64,000 nt of DNA from Fibrivirga algicola (GTDB lineage Bacteria > Bacteroidota > Bacteroidia > Cytophagales > Spirosomataceae). Under the pieces are notes generated by a model. It was given only the letters and a program-made list of their open reading frames with translations, searched no databases and was not told where the DNA came from. Each line of letters begins with the position of its first letter. Position 1 is the first letter of the stretch. Made by a program: the position numbers and the translations under genes. The DNA lies in NCBI RefSeq assembly GCF_011742925.1, contig NZ_WAEL01000001.1, positions 992,001-1,056,000 on the forward strand, read 5' to 3'. This document shows, in pieces, positions 25,573 through 33,642 of this stretch.

Positions 25573-25848
25573 ATGGGAAGACACAAGGGTAGTGGGCCCG
25601 CTGTAGTGCTCACACGAAAAGAATTGAACGAATTGGCTGCTGACGTACGTAGGCTGGGAAACAACGTCATTGCCCGTCAGGCAGGCATTAGTATTAACGG
25701 CATGTCGTTGATTATCAACGGCAAGAACAACGCAAGCATCGCTACGCTTAAAAAGATACGAACGGCAATTAGCGAGCTAGAAGAGATAAAGACCGGTGGC
25801 TCAAAGCCCGAAAAAAAACCAGTTGCGCCAGTAGCAACACCAGCCTAA
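25573..25848 (+). CDS. Small HTH protein, Cro-like
   Basis: The protein has 91 residues. A helix-turn-helix-like stretch lies at about 30-60 (NNVIARQAGISINGMS followed by a second helix) and a charged, Lys/Pro-rich tail follows. It is divergent from the repressor and is the first gene after the early promoter, the position of Cro in lambdoid phages. The role is inferred from position and fold pattern. Confidence 0.6.
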   Translation: MGRHKGSGPAVVLTRKELNELAADVRRLGNNVIARQAGISINGMSLIINGKNNASIATLKKIRTAISELEEIKTGGSKPEKKPVAPVATPA

Positions 25849-25895
25849 GCCAGCTCGTCGGCAGGGAAGGGCGTATGACAGGAAAAGGTGTCTGT

Positions 25896-25959
25896 AAATA
25901 TTTGTCAATATTTTTTTATCTCGATACTTGACAGATATTTATATTAATGTATACCTTTG
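25896..25959 (+). promoter_or_regulatory. Second early promoter with paired operators
   Basis: Two operator-like copies face each other: 25896-25908 (reverse orientation of TTGACAAATATTT) and 25928-25942 (TTGACAGATATTTAT). The second one supplies the TTG of a promoter whose -7 box TACCTTTG is at 25952-25959, spacing 21 nt. Transcription would start near 25966, just before the ATG at 25984. Confidence 0.65.
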
Positions 25960-25983
25960 GTCATCGAATTAGCAACAACGCCG

Positions 25984-26238
25984 ATGATCTGTTCTGCCAC
26001 CCAGCTTTTCCCCTTCGCCCAGCAATACGCCCTGCTGACCGGTGCCGACTTCTGCGAGGGTCTGCGGGCCGTAGCGGCCGGTTCTGACCGGGCTCAGGCG
26101 GTTGGCGGTCCGGGTGATGCCTACCTGCTCCTGACGCCAATGGGCTGGATATGGGCCACAGAGCCTAAGCCTGAGCAGGCTGACGATCAGAGTGATTGGC
26201 TTGAAACACGCAACTACCTACGTACCTGCCCTTTATGA
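25984..26238 (+). CDS. Hypothetical early phage protein
   Basis: The ATG at 25984 (MICSATQLFPFAQQ) gives 84 residues; the longer frame would need a TTG inside the promoter -7 box. The protein is acidic at its C-terminus and has no recognised motif. Its stop overlaps the next start by ATGA. No function can be assigned. Confidence 0.6.
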   Translation: MICSATQLFPFAQQYALLTGADFCEGLRAVAAGSDRAQAVGGPGDAYLLLTPMGWIWATEPKPEQADDQSDWLETRNYLRTCPL

Positions 26239-26540
26239 ATCAGCAAATCGTATTCACTATGTCGCCTGATGACCTTCAGGCCATGCTGACCAAAGCCAAC
26301 GAAGGCTTTGCCGCTGACCTGCGTGAGTTGCAGGCACGTACTGCGCACGTCAAACACGCCTACACCATCAAGGAAGTAGCGGAGAAAATCGGCTACTCGG
26401 TCGACACGGTGCGCACCTTCATCAAAGAAGGCCGCCGGGCCAAGGGTGGTAAGACCGCCCGACTCAAAGCCCGCGAAATCACGGCTGGCGACTACCGGAT
26501 TACGCCCGCCGATCTCGATGCATTTATCGCGCAATTCTAA
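26235..26540 (+). CDS. Excisionase-type (MerR-like HTH_17) DNA-binding protein
   Basis: The protein has 101 residues. The segment YTIKEVAEKIGYSVDTVRTF at about 43-62, followed by a Lys/Arg-rich wing and YRITPADLDAFI, is the typical excisionase-family helix-turn-helix with its wing. It may direct excision with the integrase or regulate early transcription. It is translationally coupled to the upstream gene. Confidence 0.75.
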   Translation: MNQQIVFTMSPDDLQAMLTKANEGFAADLRELQARTAHVKHAYTIKEVAEKIGYSVDTVRTFIKEGRRAKGGKTARLKAREITAGDYRITPADLDAFIAQF

Positions 26541-26552
26541 ACCATCTATATC

Positions 26553-26681
26553 ATGACTAAGCCCCGTTCTCTGCGTTTTCGCGAAGCCATTCTCTGCACA
26601 GTCATTGTATTAGTCGCCGTCGGCTCATTTGCTCTCACAATCATCACGCTGTTTTCCCGCATTTACCATGCCTCACACTGA
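26553..26681 (+). CDS. Small single-TM phage protein
   Basis: The protein has 42 residues. A basic N-terminus (TKPRSLRFR) precedes one TM helix (about 13-34). The frame overlaps the next ATG by 14 nt and fits the tight packing of the block. It is short enough that chance cannot be excluded. Confidence 0.4.
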   Translation: MTKPRSLRFREAILCTVIVLVAVGSFALTIITLFSRIYHASH

Positions 26682-26967
26682 ATCAATCAATACGCTGGCT
26701 CACGACCTGAGCATGCTGACCGGACCGGCTGTTATTGGCGACCAGGCAACTGTGCAGGAACTGGCCGTGCTCGAATGCACCTACGTATATCTGCTCACCA
26801 AATGGACGTACGTGGCCAATAGCTGGCAGGTAGCCAGCAATGACATCGCTGCCAGCATTGAGCAGGTGTATCGCCTGATGAGCGGGTCACTGGCTGAGTT
26901 TCTGGATACGTTCAGCGAGTACGTCTGCCAAGCTAATCTACTGAGCATTGACTTCGCCACTAACTGA
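26668..26967 (+). CDS. Hypothetical early phage protein
   Basis: The ATG at 26668 (MPHTESINTLAHDL) gives 99 residues, predicted mostly helical. No motif is recognised. It lies 8 nt before the DUF4373 replication gene and is probably co-transcribed. Confidence 0.6.
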   Translation: MPHTESINTLAHDLSMLTGPAVIGDQATVQELAVLECTYVYLLTKWTYVANSWQVASNDIAASIEQVYRLMSGSLAEFLDTFSEYVCQANLLSIDFATN

Positions 26968-26975
26968 GATCAGCT

Positions 26976-27986
26976 ATGGCAAGGCCCGCACGATACAACG
27001 CCGAATACTTCACGCATAATGCCGACTTCCGCAACGATCGGCGCGTGAAAGCTATTCGCTCCAACTTCGGTGCGGCTGGGTATGGCTTAACGCTGATGCT
27101 TCTTGAGATTCTGACTGATTCAGATCATACGCAGCTCTGCACTGATGACTTAGAACTCGAATTACTATCGGGCGACCTGGGGGTTTCTGTCACAGAAATC
27201 CACAGCCTGCTACAGCTTGCCGAAAAAATAGGGTTTTTCTCACGGAATGACGCCGGACTGCTGATCTGTCCTGACTTGAACAGGGTGCTTGAGCCCGTCT
27301 TCGAAAAGCGTAACCGGGCCAGAAACTCACCGAAACCCGATTCTGCTGTAGTTTCTGTCGCAGAAACTACAGAAACGGGGGTTTCTGTGACAGAAACTAC
27401 ACAGAGTAAAGTAAAGGAAAGTAAAGAAGAGGAAAGTAAAAAAAATGGATCAAGTAACGATCTAGGTAAGGATAGATCTGGTGTCGCTGACGCGACCGAT
27501 GCGCCAACTCAGGTTGTTCCCTCTTCTTATCCTTCTGCCTTACGGCAAACGCCCAGCTTTGCCAAGCCCACGACACCGGTAGTCCCAAATGAGGCACCGG
27601 CCGCGAAAAAGTCGGCCACTGTGGATAAACGCACCTACGGCGACGGGATGCTACAGGAGCAATGCCGTGACTACTACAAAGCCAACCTCGACAAGTATCC
27701 GGCTGACCTCTACAACGAATTTCTAGCCCACTGGACAGCCATTACTCAGAACGCCAAGAAGAAGGCCGACAACGGCAAAGAGCTATGGCGTACCCGCGAA
27801 ACATTCGATTTGGCCGGAAGGCTGTCAACCTGGAAACAGAATCAAGAAAAATTCAGCAATGGAAACCAACCGGACAAGAGAACCCCAACGCCTGGCCGCA
27901 TTGATGCCAAGTCCACAAGTGGAGCAACGGCCAAGTGGCGAGGAAACAAGCTCATTAGACCAGGAAGCACACCTGAGTCTATCTAA
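26976..27986 (+). CDS. DUF4373/Lin1244-type replication protein
   Basis: The protein has 336 residues. The first about 110 residues (YFTHNADFRNDRRVKAIRSN and on) match the DUF4373/Lin1244-type winged-helix domain often found upstream of DnaC-like loaders in phages. A low-complexity linker (about 115-200) includes VSVAETTETGVSVTETT and a Lys/Glu stretch, then a C-terminal helical domain follows (about 215-300). It probably initiates phage replication. The linker DNA itself carries palindromic iterons (separate entry), as lambda O does. Confidence 0.7.
   Translation: MARPARYNAEYFTHNADFRNDRRVKAIRSNFGAAGYGLTLMLLEILTDSDHTQLCTDDLELELLSGDLGVSVTEIHSLLQLAEKIGFFSRNDAGLLICPDLNRVLEPVFEKRNRARNSPKPDSAVVSVAETTETGVSVTETTQSKVKESKEEESKKNGSSNDLGKDRSGVADATDAPTQVVPSSYPSALRQTPSFAKPTTPVVPNEAPAAKKSATVDKRTYGDGMLQEQCRDYYKANLDKYPADLYNEFLAHWTAITQNAKKKADNGKELWRTRETFDLAGRLSTWKQNQEKFSNGNQPDKRTPTPGRIDAKSTSGATAKWRGNKLIRPGSTPESI
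27183..27446. other. Candidate phage replication origin: iterons plus A-rich tract
   Basis: Three near-identical 17-bp palindromes lie in the replication gene: GTTTCTGTCACAGAAAT (27183-27199), GTTTCTGTCGCAGAAAC (27351-27367) and GTTTCTGTGACAGAAAC (27381-27397). The last two are exactly 30 bp apart. A purine-rich AT tract with repeated AGTAAAG follows (27402-27446), suited to unwinding. The layout resembles lambda ori inside gene O. Confidence 0.5.
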
Positions 27987-28749
27987 CGTGTTCCTGACGC
28001 CTGACGAAGAGAAAGCAGCCCTCAAAGCAGCGTTGCAGGCAAAGCGCCAACGGATCGGCTACGAACGGCAACGGACGCTGGAAAAGATTGCTCAGCTTGA
28101 CATGTCAATCCGTGGACCACAAACCCCGTTCGACCTGCATCAACTGATCATGCAGCGCGGTCAGGAACTGGCTCAGCGCGAACAGTGGGAAAACCCCTTC
28201 GTCATTCCGGCCCACACGGCCCACATCTACGAAGCGCTGGTCTTCTACTTCATGGGTGACGAACGGGGAGCGATGAACGCCGGCCTGTCGCTCAGGAAAG
28301 GGCTGCTGCTGCACGGTGGCAAAGGAACCGGTAAGTCGGTGATCATGCGCCTGTTTGCCCGCAATCCATTCCAGGGCTTCGAATGGAAACCGACGGCTGA
28401 TATCGTCAACGAGTACGGCAAAAAGGATAACGCCGAGGCGACCATTGAGAAGTACTCTGAAATGGTGCTCAATGCGCACCTGGCTAACTATTACAACCAG
28501 ACCCACCGCGGCTTTTGCTTCGATGACCTGGGCGCTGAAAAGGTAGCCAGCAACTTCGGAAAGGAAGAGATCATGATCACCATTCTGGAAGCCCGCTACA
28601 ACAACTGCCGTGGCCCTAAGACGCACATCACGACCAACCTGTCGCTCGATGAACTCGAAAAACGGTATTCCGAGCGGACAATGGATCGGCTGTACCAGAT
28701 GTTCAACATGGTTGAGTTTCCGGAAGATATGGAATCAATGCGCATCTAA
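27859..28749 (+). CDS. DnaC-like helicase loader ATPase
   Basis: The protein has 296 residues from this ATG. Walker A is GGKGTGKS at 153-160, Walker B is FCFDDLG at 219-225, and the sensor region THITTNLSLDEL with a C-terminal ERTMDRLYQMFN arginine helix follows, as in DnaC/IstB-type loaders. The ATG at 27859 would make it overlap the upstream gene by 128 nt; a GTG at 27988 (residue 44), 1 nt after the upstream stop, is a reasonable alternative start. It should load the replicative helicase at the phage origin. Confidence 0.8.
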   Translation: METNRTREPQRLAALMPSPQVEQRPSGEETSSLDQEAHLSLSNVFLTPDEEKAALKAALQAKRQRIGYERQRTLEKIAQLDMSIRGPQTPFDLHQLIMQRGQELAQREQWENPFVIPAHTAHIYEALVFYFMGDERGAMNAGLSLRKGLLLHGGKGTGKSVIMRLFARNPFQGFEWKPTADIVNEYGKKDNAEATIEKYSEMVLNAHLANYYNQTHRGFCFDDLGAEKVASNFGKEEIMITILEARYNNCRGPKTHITTNLSLDELEKRYSERTMDRLYQMFNMVEFPEDMESMRI

Positions 28750-28779
28750 TCTCATCACCCCATCACGAAGAAAGTAGAC

Positions 28780-29391
28780 ATGGCCTACCAGACCCCCAAG
28801 CAGAAGGCAGAAGCAGGTACGTTGCCGGCCGTCGTCGCCAAGCCAAAGCGAAACACGCCTGTTCGCCAGCCTAAAAGCGATTCCGTGCTGCTGGCCGAGG
28901 CTGGCTACGTCGTGCCTACGATCAGCCGCCATGCCCGCTATATCGCAGGCATTGATCCTGACATTGACAAGTCGGGGCTTGTGATCTACGACCGGCAGGA
29001 AAACGCCTGGCTATGCACAACGGCAACGCTGCACATGCTGATACAAGGCATAACGCAGGACTTTGTACCCGACTCCATTGATTTCATCGTTGAGGCTGGC
29101 TGGGACAATAAGGGCTTTTTTCACTTTGGCGGTTTCCCGCCTGGCTTCGATAAATGGGGACAGAAAAGCCAGTTTGCCTACATCGCCAAAGTGGGCAGTC
29201 GGGTCGGCGAAAACTTTGGCATCGGCAAAACCATCGTGCATATGCTTCAGGCGATGGGCTACCGGGTCCACACCGTTAAGCCACAGTCCGGCAAATGGGA
29301 TGCCGACGAATTCATGCAAAAGACTGGCCTTACCTACGGCTATAATCCAGAAGTGCGCGACGCCTGCCGCACCATGTACCCATTCAAATAA
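28780..29391 (+). CDS. RuvC-like (RNase H fold) nuclease candidate
   Basis: The protein has 203 residues. After a basic N-terminal extension, YIAGIDPDIDKSGLVIYD has the first-strand Asp (Asp59) pattern of RuvC-like nucleases; DFIVEAGW gives Glu105, and GKWDADEF with RDACRTMY offers Asp174/176 and Asp194 near the C-terminus. It is in a replication block, where a Holliday-junction resolvase is expected. The likeness is at the motif level only. Confidence 0.55.
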   Translation: MAYQTPKQKAEAGTLPAVVAKPKRNTPVRQPKSDSVLLAEAGYVVPTISRHARYIAGIDPDIDKSGLVIYDRQENAWLCTTATLHMLIQGITQDFVPDSIDFIVEAGWDNKGFFHFGGFPPGFDKWGQKSQFAYIAKVGSRVGENFGIGKTIVHMLQAMGYRVHTVKPQSGKWDADEFMQKTGLTYGYNPEVRDACRTMYPFK

Positions 29392-29425
29392 TCAGTTTTC
29401 AACCAGTTTAACCCCTACTAATGCC

Positions 29426-30079
29426 ATGTGGATTGAATCAAAAATCGCTTACACCATGCTCGTTGAAGGCGAGCCAAAGCCTGTTACTGAATCGTATCTG
29501 AATCAGGCTGTCTCGTTTGCTGATGCCGAAGGGCAGTTGTACGAACACCTAAAAAAGCGGATTACTGAACTGGAAGTAAAGGCGCTCAAGCGTGTACCCA
29601 TCGGTCAGACCGACGTGCTGTTTTTTGCCTTTCAGGAAGGCGACTCATTCTGGAAAGTGAAGACCAAGTACCAGACCGAAACCTTTACCGGTAAGGCCAA
29701 GACTGAATACGAAACCTTTATCGTGCCAGCGCTCAACGACCGCGAAGCATCAGACCGGGTTAAGGGTCACTTGAAAGGCTCACTGACTGAGCGCGAAATC
29801 GTCAACATCGACGTAACGACCATTCTGGCCGTGTACATGCCCAGCAACCAGATTTGGGAAGGCGACTGGCTGAACCGGATGGATGATCTGGAAGCCCAGG
29901 GTAAGAAGTCGGCAACCAGCAATCAAACGTCGATTGAATTCCCTGATCGCAAAGCCGACGCCAACGATAGCGACATCGACGCTACCGAAAAGCCCAGAAG
30001 AGGCAAGGCGAAAGAAACGCCGGTATCGCACCGCAAGCCAGCGCCACAGGGTGGTTGGCAGACACCTGCCTCAGCGTAA
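29426..30079 (+). CDS. DUF4494 domain protein
   Basis: The ATG at 29426 (MWIESKIAYTMLVEGEPKPV) gives 217 residues. The start and the phrases VTESYLNQAVSFADAEGQLYE and ETFIVPALNDRE match DUF4494, found in Bacteroidota phages and mobile elements with unknown function. The tail from about 175 is charged and disordered. A hairpin at 30094-30121 follows. Confidence 0.75.
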   Translation: MWIESKIAYTMLVEGEPKPVTESYLNQAVSFADAEGQLYEHLKKRITELEVKALKRVPIGQTDVLFFAFQEGDSFWKVKTKYQTETFTGKAKTEYETFIVPALNDREASDRVKGHLKGSLTEREIVNIDVTTILAVYMPSNQIWEGDWLNRMDDLEAQGKKSATSNQTSIEFPDRKADANDSDIDATEKPRRGKAKETPVSHRKPAPQGGWQTPASA

Positions 30080-30093
30080 CCCACTCCCTCACC

Positions 30094-30121
30094 CACCTAC
30101 CGGCACCACTGTCGGTAGGTG
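30094..30121 (+). terminator. Hairpin after DUF4494 gene
   Basis: CACCTACCG (30094-30102) pairs exactly with CGGTAGGTG (30113-30121) around a 10-nt loop. There is no T-tract, so it may be an RNA-processing or partial termination site ahead of the DUF5131 gene. Confidence 0.4.
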
Positions 30122-30137
30122 CAATTCTCTCAAGCCA

Positions 30138-31010
30138 ATGGCCCTTAACAGTAATATATCGTGGACTGACCATACCTGGAACATCGCCAGAGGTTGCCAT
30201 AAAGTCTATGACACGCACCCGACCACAAAGCAGAAAGTGTCGGAATGTGAATTCTGCTACATGTACCGTGGCGCCGATGGCCTGTTTGCCTTTGATGCGC
30301 AGACCGTCGCGCAGACGTCGACTAAATCAGGTGGCGCGTTTAAGATGCCGTTACGGCTGCCTAAAGTACAGGCCAAAATATTCACCTCGTCACTGACGGA
30401 TTTCTGGCACAAAGACATTGATAGCTTTCGGCTTGAGGCATTGGCGATCATTATGCGCACCCCATATCTGACGTACCAGATTCTGACCAAACGCCCGCAG
30501 AATATCCGTAAGGCGTTAGAGTTGGCACACACGCAGGCTTGTAACTTATCGAGCAACGACAGCGGTATGCTTAATCTGGCCTACTGGCTAGGGCTGTGGC
30601 TGGAAGGCAAGCCGCCCGTCAACGTGTGGCTGGGTACGTCGGCAGGCTATCAACATACGGCCGATAAGCGCATTCCGCATCTACTGTCGGTGCCAGCCGC
30701 CAAATACTTCGTATCGGCTGAGCCGTTACTGGAATCGGTGTCACTGGCACCCTACCTGCCTAATCTGGATTGGGTAATCGTTGGTGGCGAATCAGGCAAT
30801 GAAACCGGATTCTACAAGTACCGGCCCTGCGAATTGAAGTGGATCGAGAATCTGGTCGATGAGTGCTACGTCGCTGACGTGGCCTGCTGGGTGAAGCAAA
30901 CGGGTACGTACCTGGCTAAAGCGATCGGCATCAATGACGGGCAGGATCGGCACGGTACCAACCCGAATATGTGGCCGCCAACTATCCGCTTTCAGCAGTT
31001 TCCGAAATGA
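30138..31010 (+). CDS. Phage Gp37/Gp68 family protein (DUF5131)
   Basis: The ATG at 30138 (MALNSNISWTDHTWN) gives 290 residues. The opening plus Cys20, Cys37 and Cys40 (GCHKV...CEFC) and later ILTKRPQNIRKAL, VWLGTSAGYQ and VIVGGESG are hallmarks of the phage Gp37/Gp68 family, which looks related to radical-SAM proteins through its Cys cluster. The biochemical role is not established. Its stop overlaps the next start by ATGA. Confidence 0.85.
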   Translation: MALNSNISWTDHTWNIARGCHKVYDTHPTTKQKVSECEFCYMYRGADGLFAFDAQTVAQTSTKSGGAFKMPLRLPKVQAKIFTSSLTDFWHKDIDSFRLEALAIIMRTPYLTYQILTKRPQNIRKALELAHTQACNLSSNDSGMLNLAYWLGLWLEGKPPVNVWLGTSAGYQHTADKRIPHLLSVPAAKYFVSAEPLLESVSLAPYLPNLDWVIVGGESGNETGFYKYRPCELKWIENLVDECYVADVACWVKQTGTYLAKAIGINDGQDRHGTNPNMWPPTIRFQQFPK

Positions 31011-31327
31011 GCGACGTTATCGTTATCGGCGCTGGCAATATCGGTAGTGAGATTCGCTTTGCCTGTTCGCTGGCTGGCTTAACGGTTTTCGAGATGCTGA
31101 GCGAAGAGATTGCGGCGATCGAGCGCCAGCGTTACTACGAACAGATTGAGCAGATAGAAATCAAGTTCGCTCAGTTAACCCGCCTTGAAAAAGAGTGCTA
31201 CGACGTAGCTGACTACTTCCGCGAACCGCCGCCCACCGCTCCCCGAAAGATGGGAAAACCAACCAGCGCCAAAGGCAAAAGCCAGTACCTGAGCCGAAAG
31301 ATTCTACCCTGTAATCGTAAGAGTTAA
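31007..31327 (+). CDS. Hypothetical phage protein, helical
   Basis: The ATG at 31007 gives 106 residues. The N-terminus VIVIGAGNIGSEIRFACSL looks like a truncated Rossmann strand-loop-helix, but the rest is charged helix and a basic tail, so a true dinucleotide fold is unlikely. It is coupled to the DUF5131 gene. Confidence 0.55.
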   Translation: MSDVIVIGAGNIGSEIRFACSLAGLTVFEMLSEEIAAIERQRYYEQIEQIEIKFAQLTRLEKECYDVADYFREPPPTAPRKMGKPTSAKGKSQYLSRKILPCNRKS

Positions 31328-31328
31328 T

Positions 31329-31757
31329 ATGCACAAAGCACTACGAGGCCCAAACATGGCCATCAGCTACCTGTCTCAGATTCTATGCTTTGGCGGTGTG
31401 CCACTGCTCTGGACATCTGAAAGCGATTACCCACTGCACACCGTTGCGTTTGATCGTTACACCGTCAGCAAATGGGAAAAGGAAACGGTTGACGGTCGGC
31501 CCATTCACCCACTCTTTGAGGTTGGCGGCCAGATGCGCGGTATTGCACCCGAGCCGTTCACCATTGACGACTATGGCGGCGATAGCCTGACACTAGGCAA
31601 ATACCTGCTACTCTATGATGTGTTCAATAGTACAGCGGGCTTTGAGTGTGCCGTCTTCAAGCGACCGACGGCTGAGCTCAGCATATACGACCTGTTTCTG
31701 TTGATACAGTTTTCGGGCGAATGGATTGGATTGAAAACCAAAGTTGTCGAAACCTAG
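31329..31757 (+). CDS. Hypothetical phage protein
   Basis: The protein has 142 residues, soluble and mixed alpha/beta in appearance, with no recognised motif. It lies 1 nt after the upstream stop and 3 nt before the next gene, consistent with one transcript. A second Met at residue 10 could be the start. Confidence 0.55.
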   Translation: MHKALRGPNMAISYLSQILCFGGVPLLWTSESDYPLHTVAFDRYTVSKWEKETVDGRPIHPLFEVGGQMRGIAPEPFTIDDYGGDSLTLGKYLLLYDVFNSTAGFECAVFKRPTAELSIYDLFLLIQFSGEWIGLKTKVVET

Positions 31758-31760
31758 ATC

Positions 31761-32027
31761 ATGCCAGTCAAACCCGCCAAGCCGCTACCCGTACCCATCG
31801 AAACGGGCTGCTACTACGAATTGCCAGTTGGCACGAATACGGCGCAAATGAAGGAGTATCGCCTGTGGGCCAAAATCTCATTCGGAAACTATGTGACCTG
31901 CGTTGGTCGCCGGTTGTTCTTCAACTTTACATGCAGCAAAGACAGAAATGACTTTCTGTCAGCAATGGAAAAGACGCTGAAAGCGAAGGGAACACCGGTT
32001 AAACGAACGTACCTGCAATCGCTATGA
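31761..32027 (+). CDS. Hypothetical small phage protein
   Basis: The protein has 88 residues and a basic C-terminus. No family is recognised. It overlaps the next start by ATGA. Confidence 0.5.
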   Translation: MPVKPAKPLPVPIETGCYYELPVGTNTAQMKEYRLWAKISFGNYVTCVGRRLFFNFTCSKDRNDFLSAMEKTLKAKGTPVKRTYLQSL

Positions 32028-32269
32028 GCTTCTACTACACACCTGAGCTGGGTACGTTCCATCTCAACGAAGCCAAGCCGCCAAGGGTAGTACCTGGCAA
32101 TGAACGCCACAAATGGGATGGCAAACCGGGCTGGGGCGAATCAGCTACCTGCGTTAAATGTGGGTGCATCAAGCGGCGCAAACGTACCCAGCCCGATTAT
32201 ACCGAAACGTATCAGATGCCGGGCGCTGGCGAAGTCAGTGAGCGGCCAGCCTGTACGGGATCTACTTAG
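32024..32269 (+). CDS. Small protein with a CxxCxC motif
   Basis: The protein has 81 residues. CVKCGC near 43-48 is followed by a basic KRRKRT, suggesting a small metal-binding knuckle and nucleic-acid contact. Only three Cys are clustered, so a complete zinc ribbon is not visible. It is the last of a coupled run of small early genes. Confidence 0.45.
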   Translation: MSFYYTPELGTFHLNEAKPPRVVPGNERHKWDGKPGWGESATCVKCGCIKRRKRTQPDYTETYQMPGAGEVSERPACTGST

Positions 32270-32270
32270 C

Positions 32271-32471
32271 CTACAGCGAATCCAGGTACGTTCTAAGCCG
32301 GGTCAGTACTGCCGCTGCCGTGTCGGCTCCCTGTCCTTTCGCTTTGATGCGCGCAATATTGAGCCTGACCATATTGGCCGCATCGTCGGTCGATTCAAAA
32401 CTCGAAAAGCGGATTTTGCCAGTGGGCAACTGTCTGCCCTCGAAATAAGCGATTAGTTCATCTGTATTCAT
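32271..32471 (-). CDS. DUF6965-like small protein
   Basis: The protein has 66 residues. The start MNTDELIAYFEGRQLPTGKI and the later pattern with a helical tail resemble the small DUF6965 proteins of Bacteroidota phages, from memory. It is on the opposite strand to the early block and ends 1 nt from the convergent CxxCxC gene. Confidence 0.5.
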   Translation of the reverse strand: MNTDELIAYFEGRQLPTGKIRFSSFESTDDAANMVRLNIARIKAKGQGADTAAAVLTRLRTYLDSL

Positions 32472-32492
32472 ACTGCAAAGTTAACCGCCCCA

Positions 32493-32678
32493 ATGAACCA
32501 TTACCGCTATCTCGGCGATCGATACACCGATCAGGAGTTAAAAGGAGTTACCTGCACCGCTATTCGCAACGGTGCAGGTAAATGCACTCGGGGTCGTAAT
32601 GGCTCTATGCTGGTCGTGTTTGACTCCGGCCGCGTGGCCAATGTCATCGGACGACTATTTCGGAAGATTCCTGCTTAG
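32493..32678 (+). CDS. Hypothetical small phage protein
   Basis: The protein has 61 residues, basic, with one beta-rich segment (SMLVVFDSGRVANVIG). It is divergent from the DUF6965-like gene. No function can be given. Confidence 0.45.
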   Translation: MNHYRYLGDRYTDQELKGVTCTAIRNGAGKCTRGRNGSMLVVFDSGRVANVIGRLFRKIPA

Positions 32679-32709
32679 CTTTGTTCCTCCACACTATAAC
32701 CACATAACA

Positions 32710-33417
32710 ATGTCTAACGAGACGTGGCAGTCTATCTGCAATTATGGTCAATATATCGCAGGTGTACTAACAGCCCTACTAGCTATCGGGAATATTTATT
32801 TTGGCAATTTAGTCACCCTTCAGAATGATAGAGAAAAGGCGACGAACGGCCAACTTACTACTGGCAAAAAAATGTCTTCCGAGGATTGGGTTACTGTTGT
32901 TGTAGGAGGCGTGTCTATGACAAACTCGAAAAAGGCTTTTACTGACGGTGTAGACGTATCTACACTGATATCTGCCGATGGGATAGAGCCTGTGAAGCTT
33001 AGGGTTAGAGATGATAAAATTTATGTTTCAACCACTATCATTGGTTTGGACAAAAAGATAGTAGCAGAAATAGAGGATAATGAATGGTCCGTGAATCCTA
33101 ACAACTATTATAAGAGAAATTACGACGATAATTCTGTTGAGGTGATTGATCAATACGGCCACGTAGTACTTTATGTTGAGCTAGTAAATCCCAATCTCGT
33201 CAAGGTTAACGGCGTGTTTATTACTCCCAGTTTTATATTTATAGCCTCGCCAGAAATGCTAACTACAATGGGGGGGTATCCGGATAAAGCCTCTTTAGGG
33301 GTTCAAGCTCAATGGCAGCAAGTATATGAGATGAGGGTTAAATCAATCCCCAAATCTTTTCGCCACACTGGATCTGATTATCTAGGCAAGAGAATTAGGC
33401 CCAAATTAGACGAATAG
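32710..33417 (+). CDS. Single-TM cargo protein of unknown function
   Basis: The ATG at 32710 (MSNETWQSICNYGQ) gives 235 residues; upstream sequence in this frame overlaps another gene and lacks coding character. One TM helix (about 15-36) is followed by a soluble domain. The DNA is clearly AT-richer than the early genes around it, which suggests later acquisition as a moron. It faces the HEPN-type gene tail to tail. Confidence 0.6.
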   Translation: MSNETWQSICNYGQYIAGVLTALLAIGNIYFGNLVTLQNDREKATNGQLTTGKKMSSEDWVTVVVGGVSMTNSKKAFTDGVDVSTLISADGIEPVKLRVRDDKIYVSTTIIGLDKKIVAEIEDNEWSVNPNNYYKRNYDDNSVEVIDQYGHVVLYVELVNPNLVKVNGVFITPSFIFIASPEMLTTMGGYPDKASLGVQAQWQQVYEMRVKSIPKSFRHTGSDYLGKRIRPKLDE

Positions 33418-33642
33418 CCTTAATTCATATTGGTCATATATTGGTTGTTGCCCTATGAAACTGCACCCGACCTGATAAGCTGACGATTACCTGTTCGATA
33501 ATGGCTACAATCCATACCGGGCATTATAGTTGGCGTTTGTGCCCAAGTGGGTAGACCGGGTATTGCCGTGGTTGGTTGTGGCGATTGTAGTGTCAGGAAT
33601 GATCTACCGATTACTTGACTTACAACGAGAATCAGTACTGGT

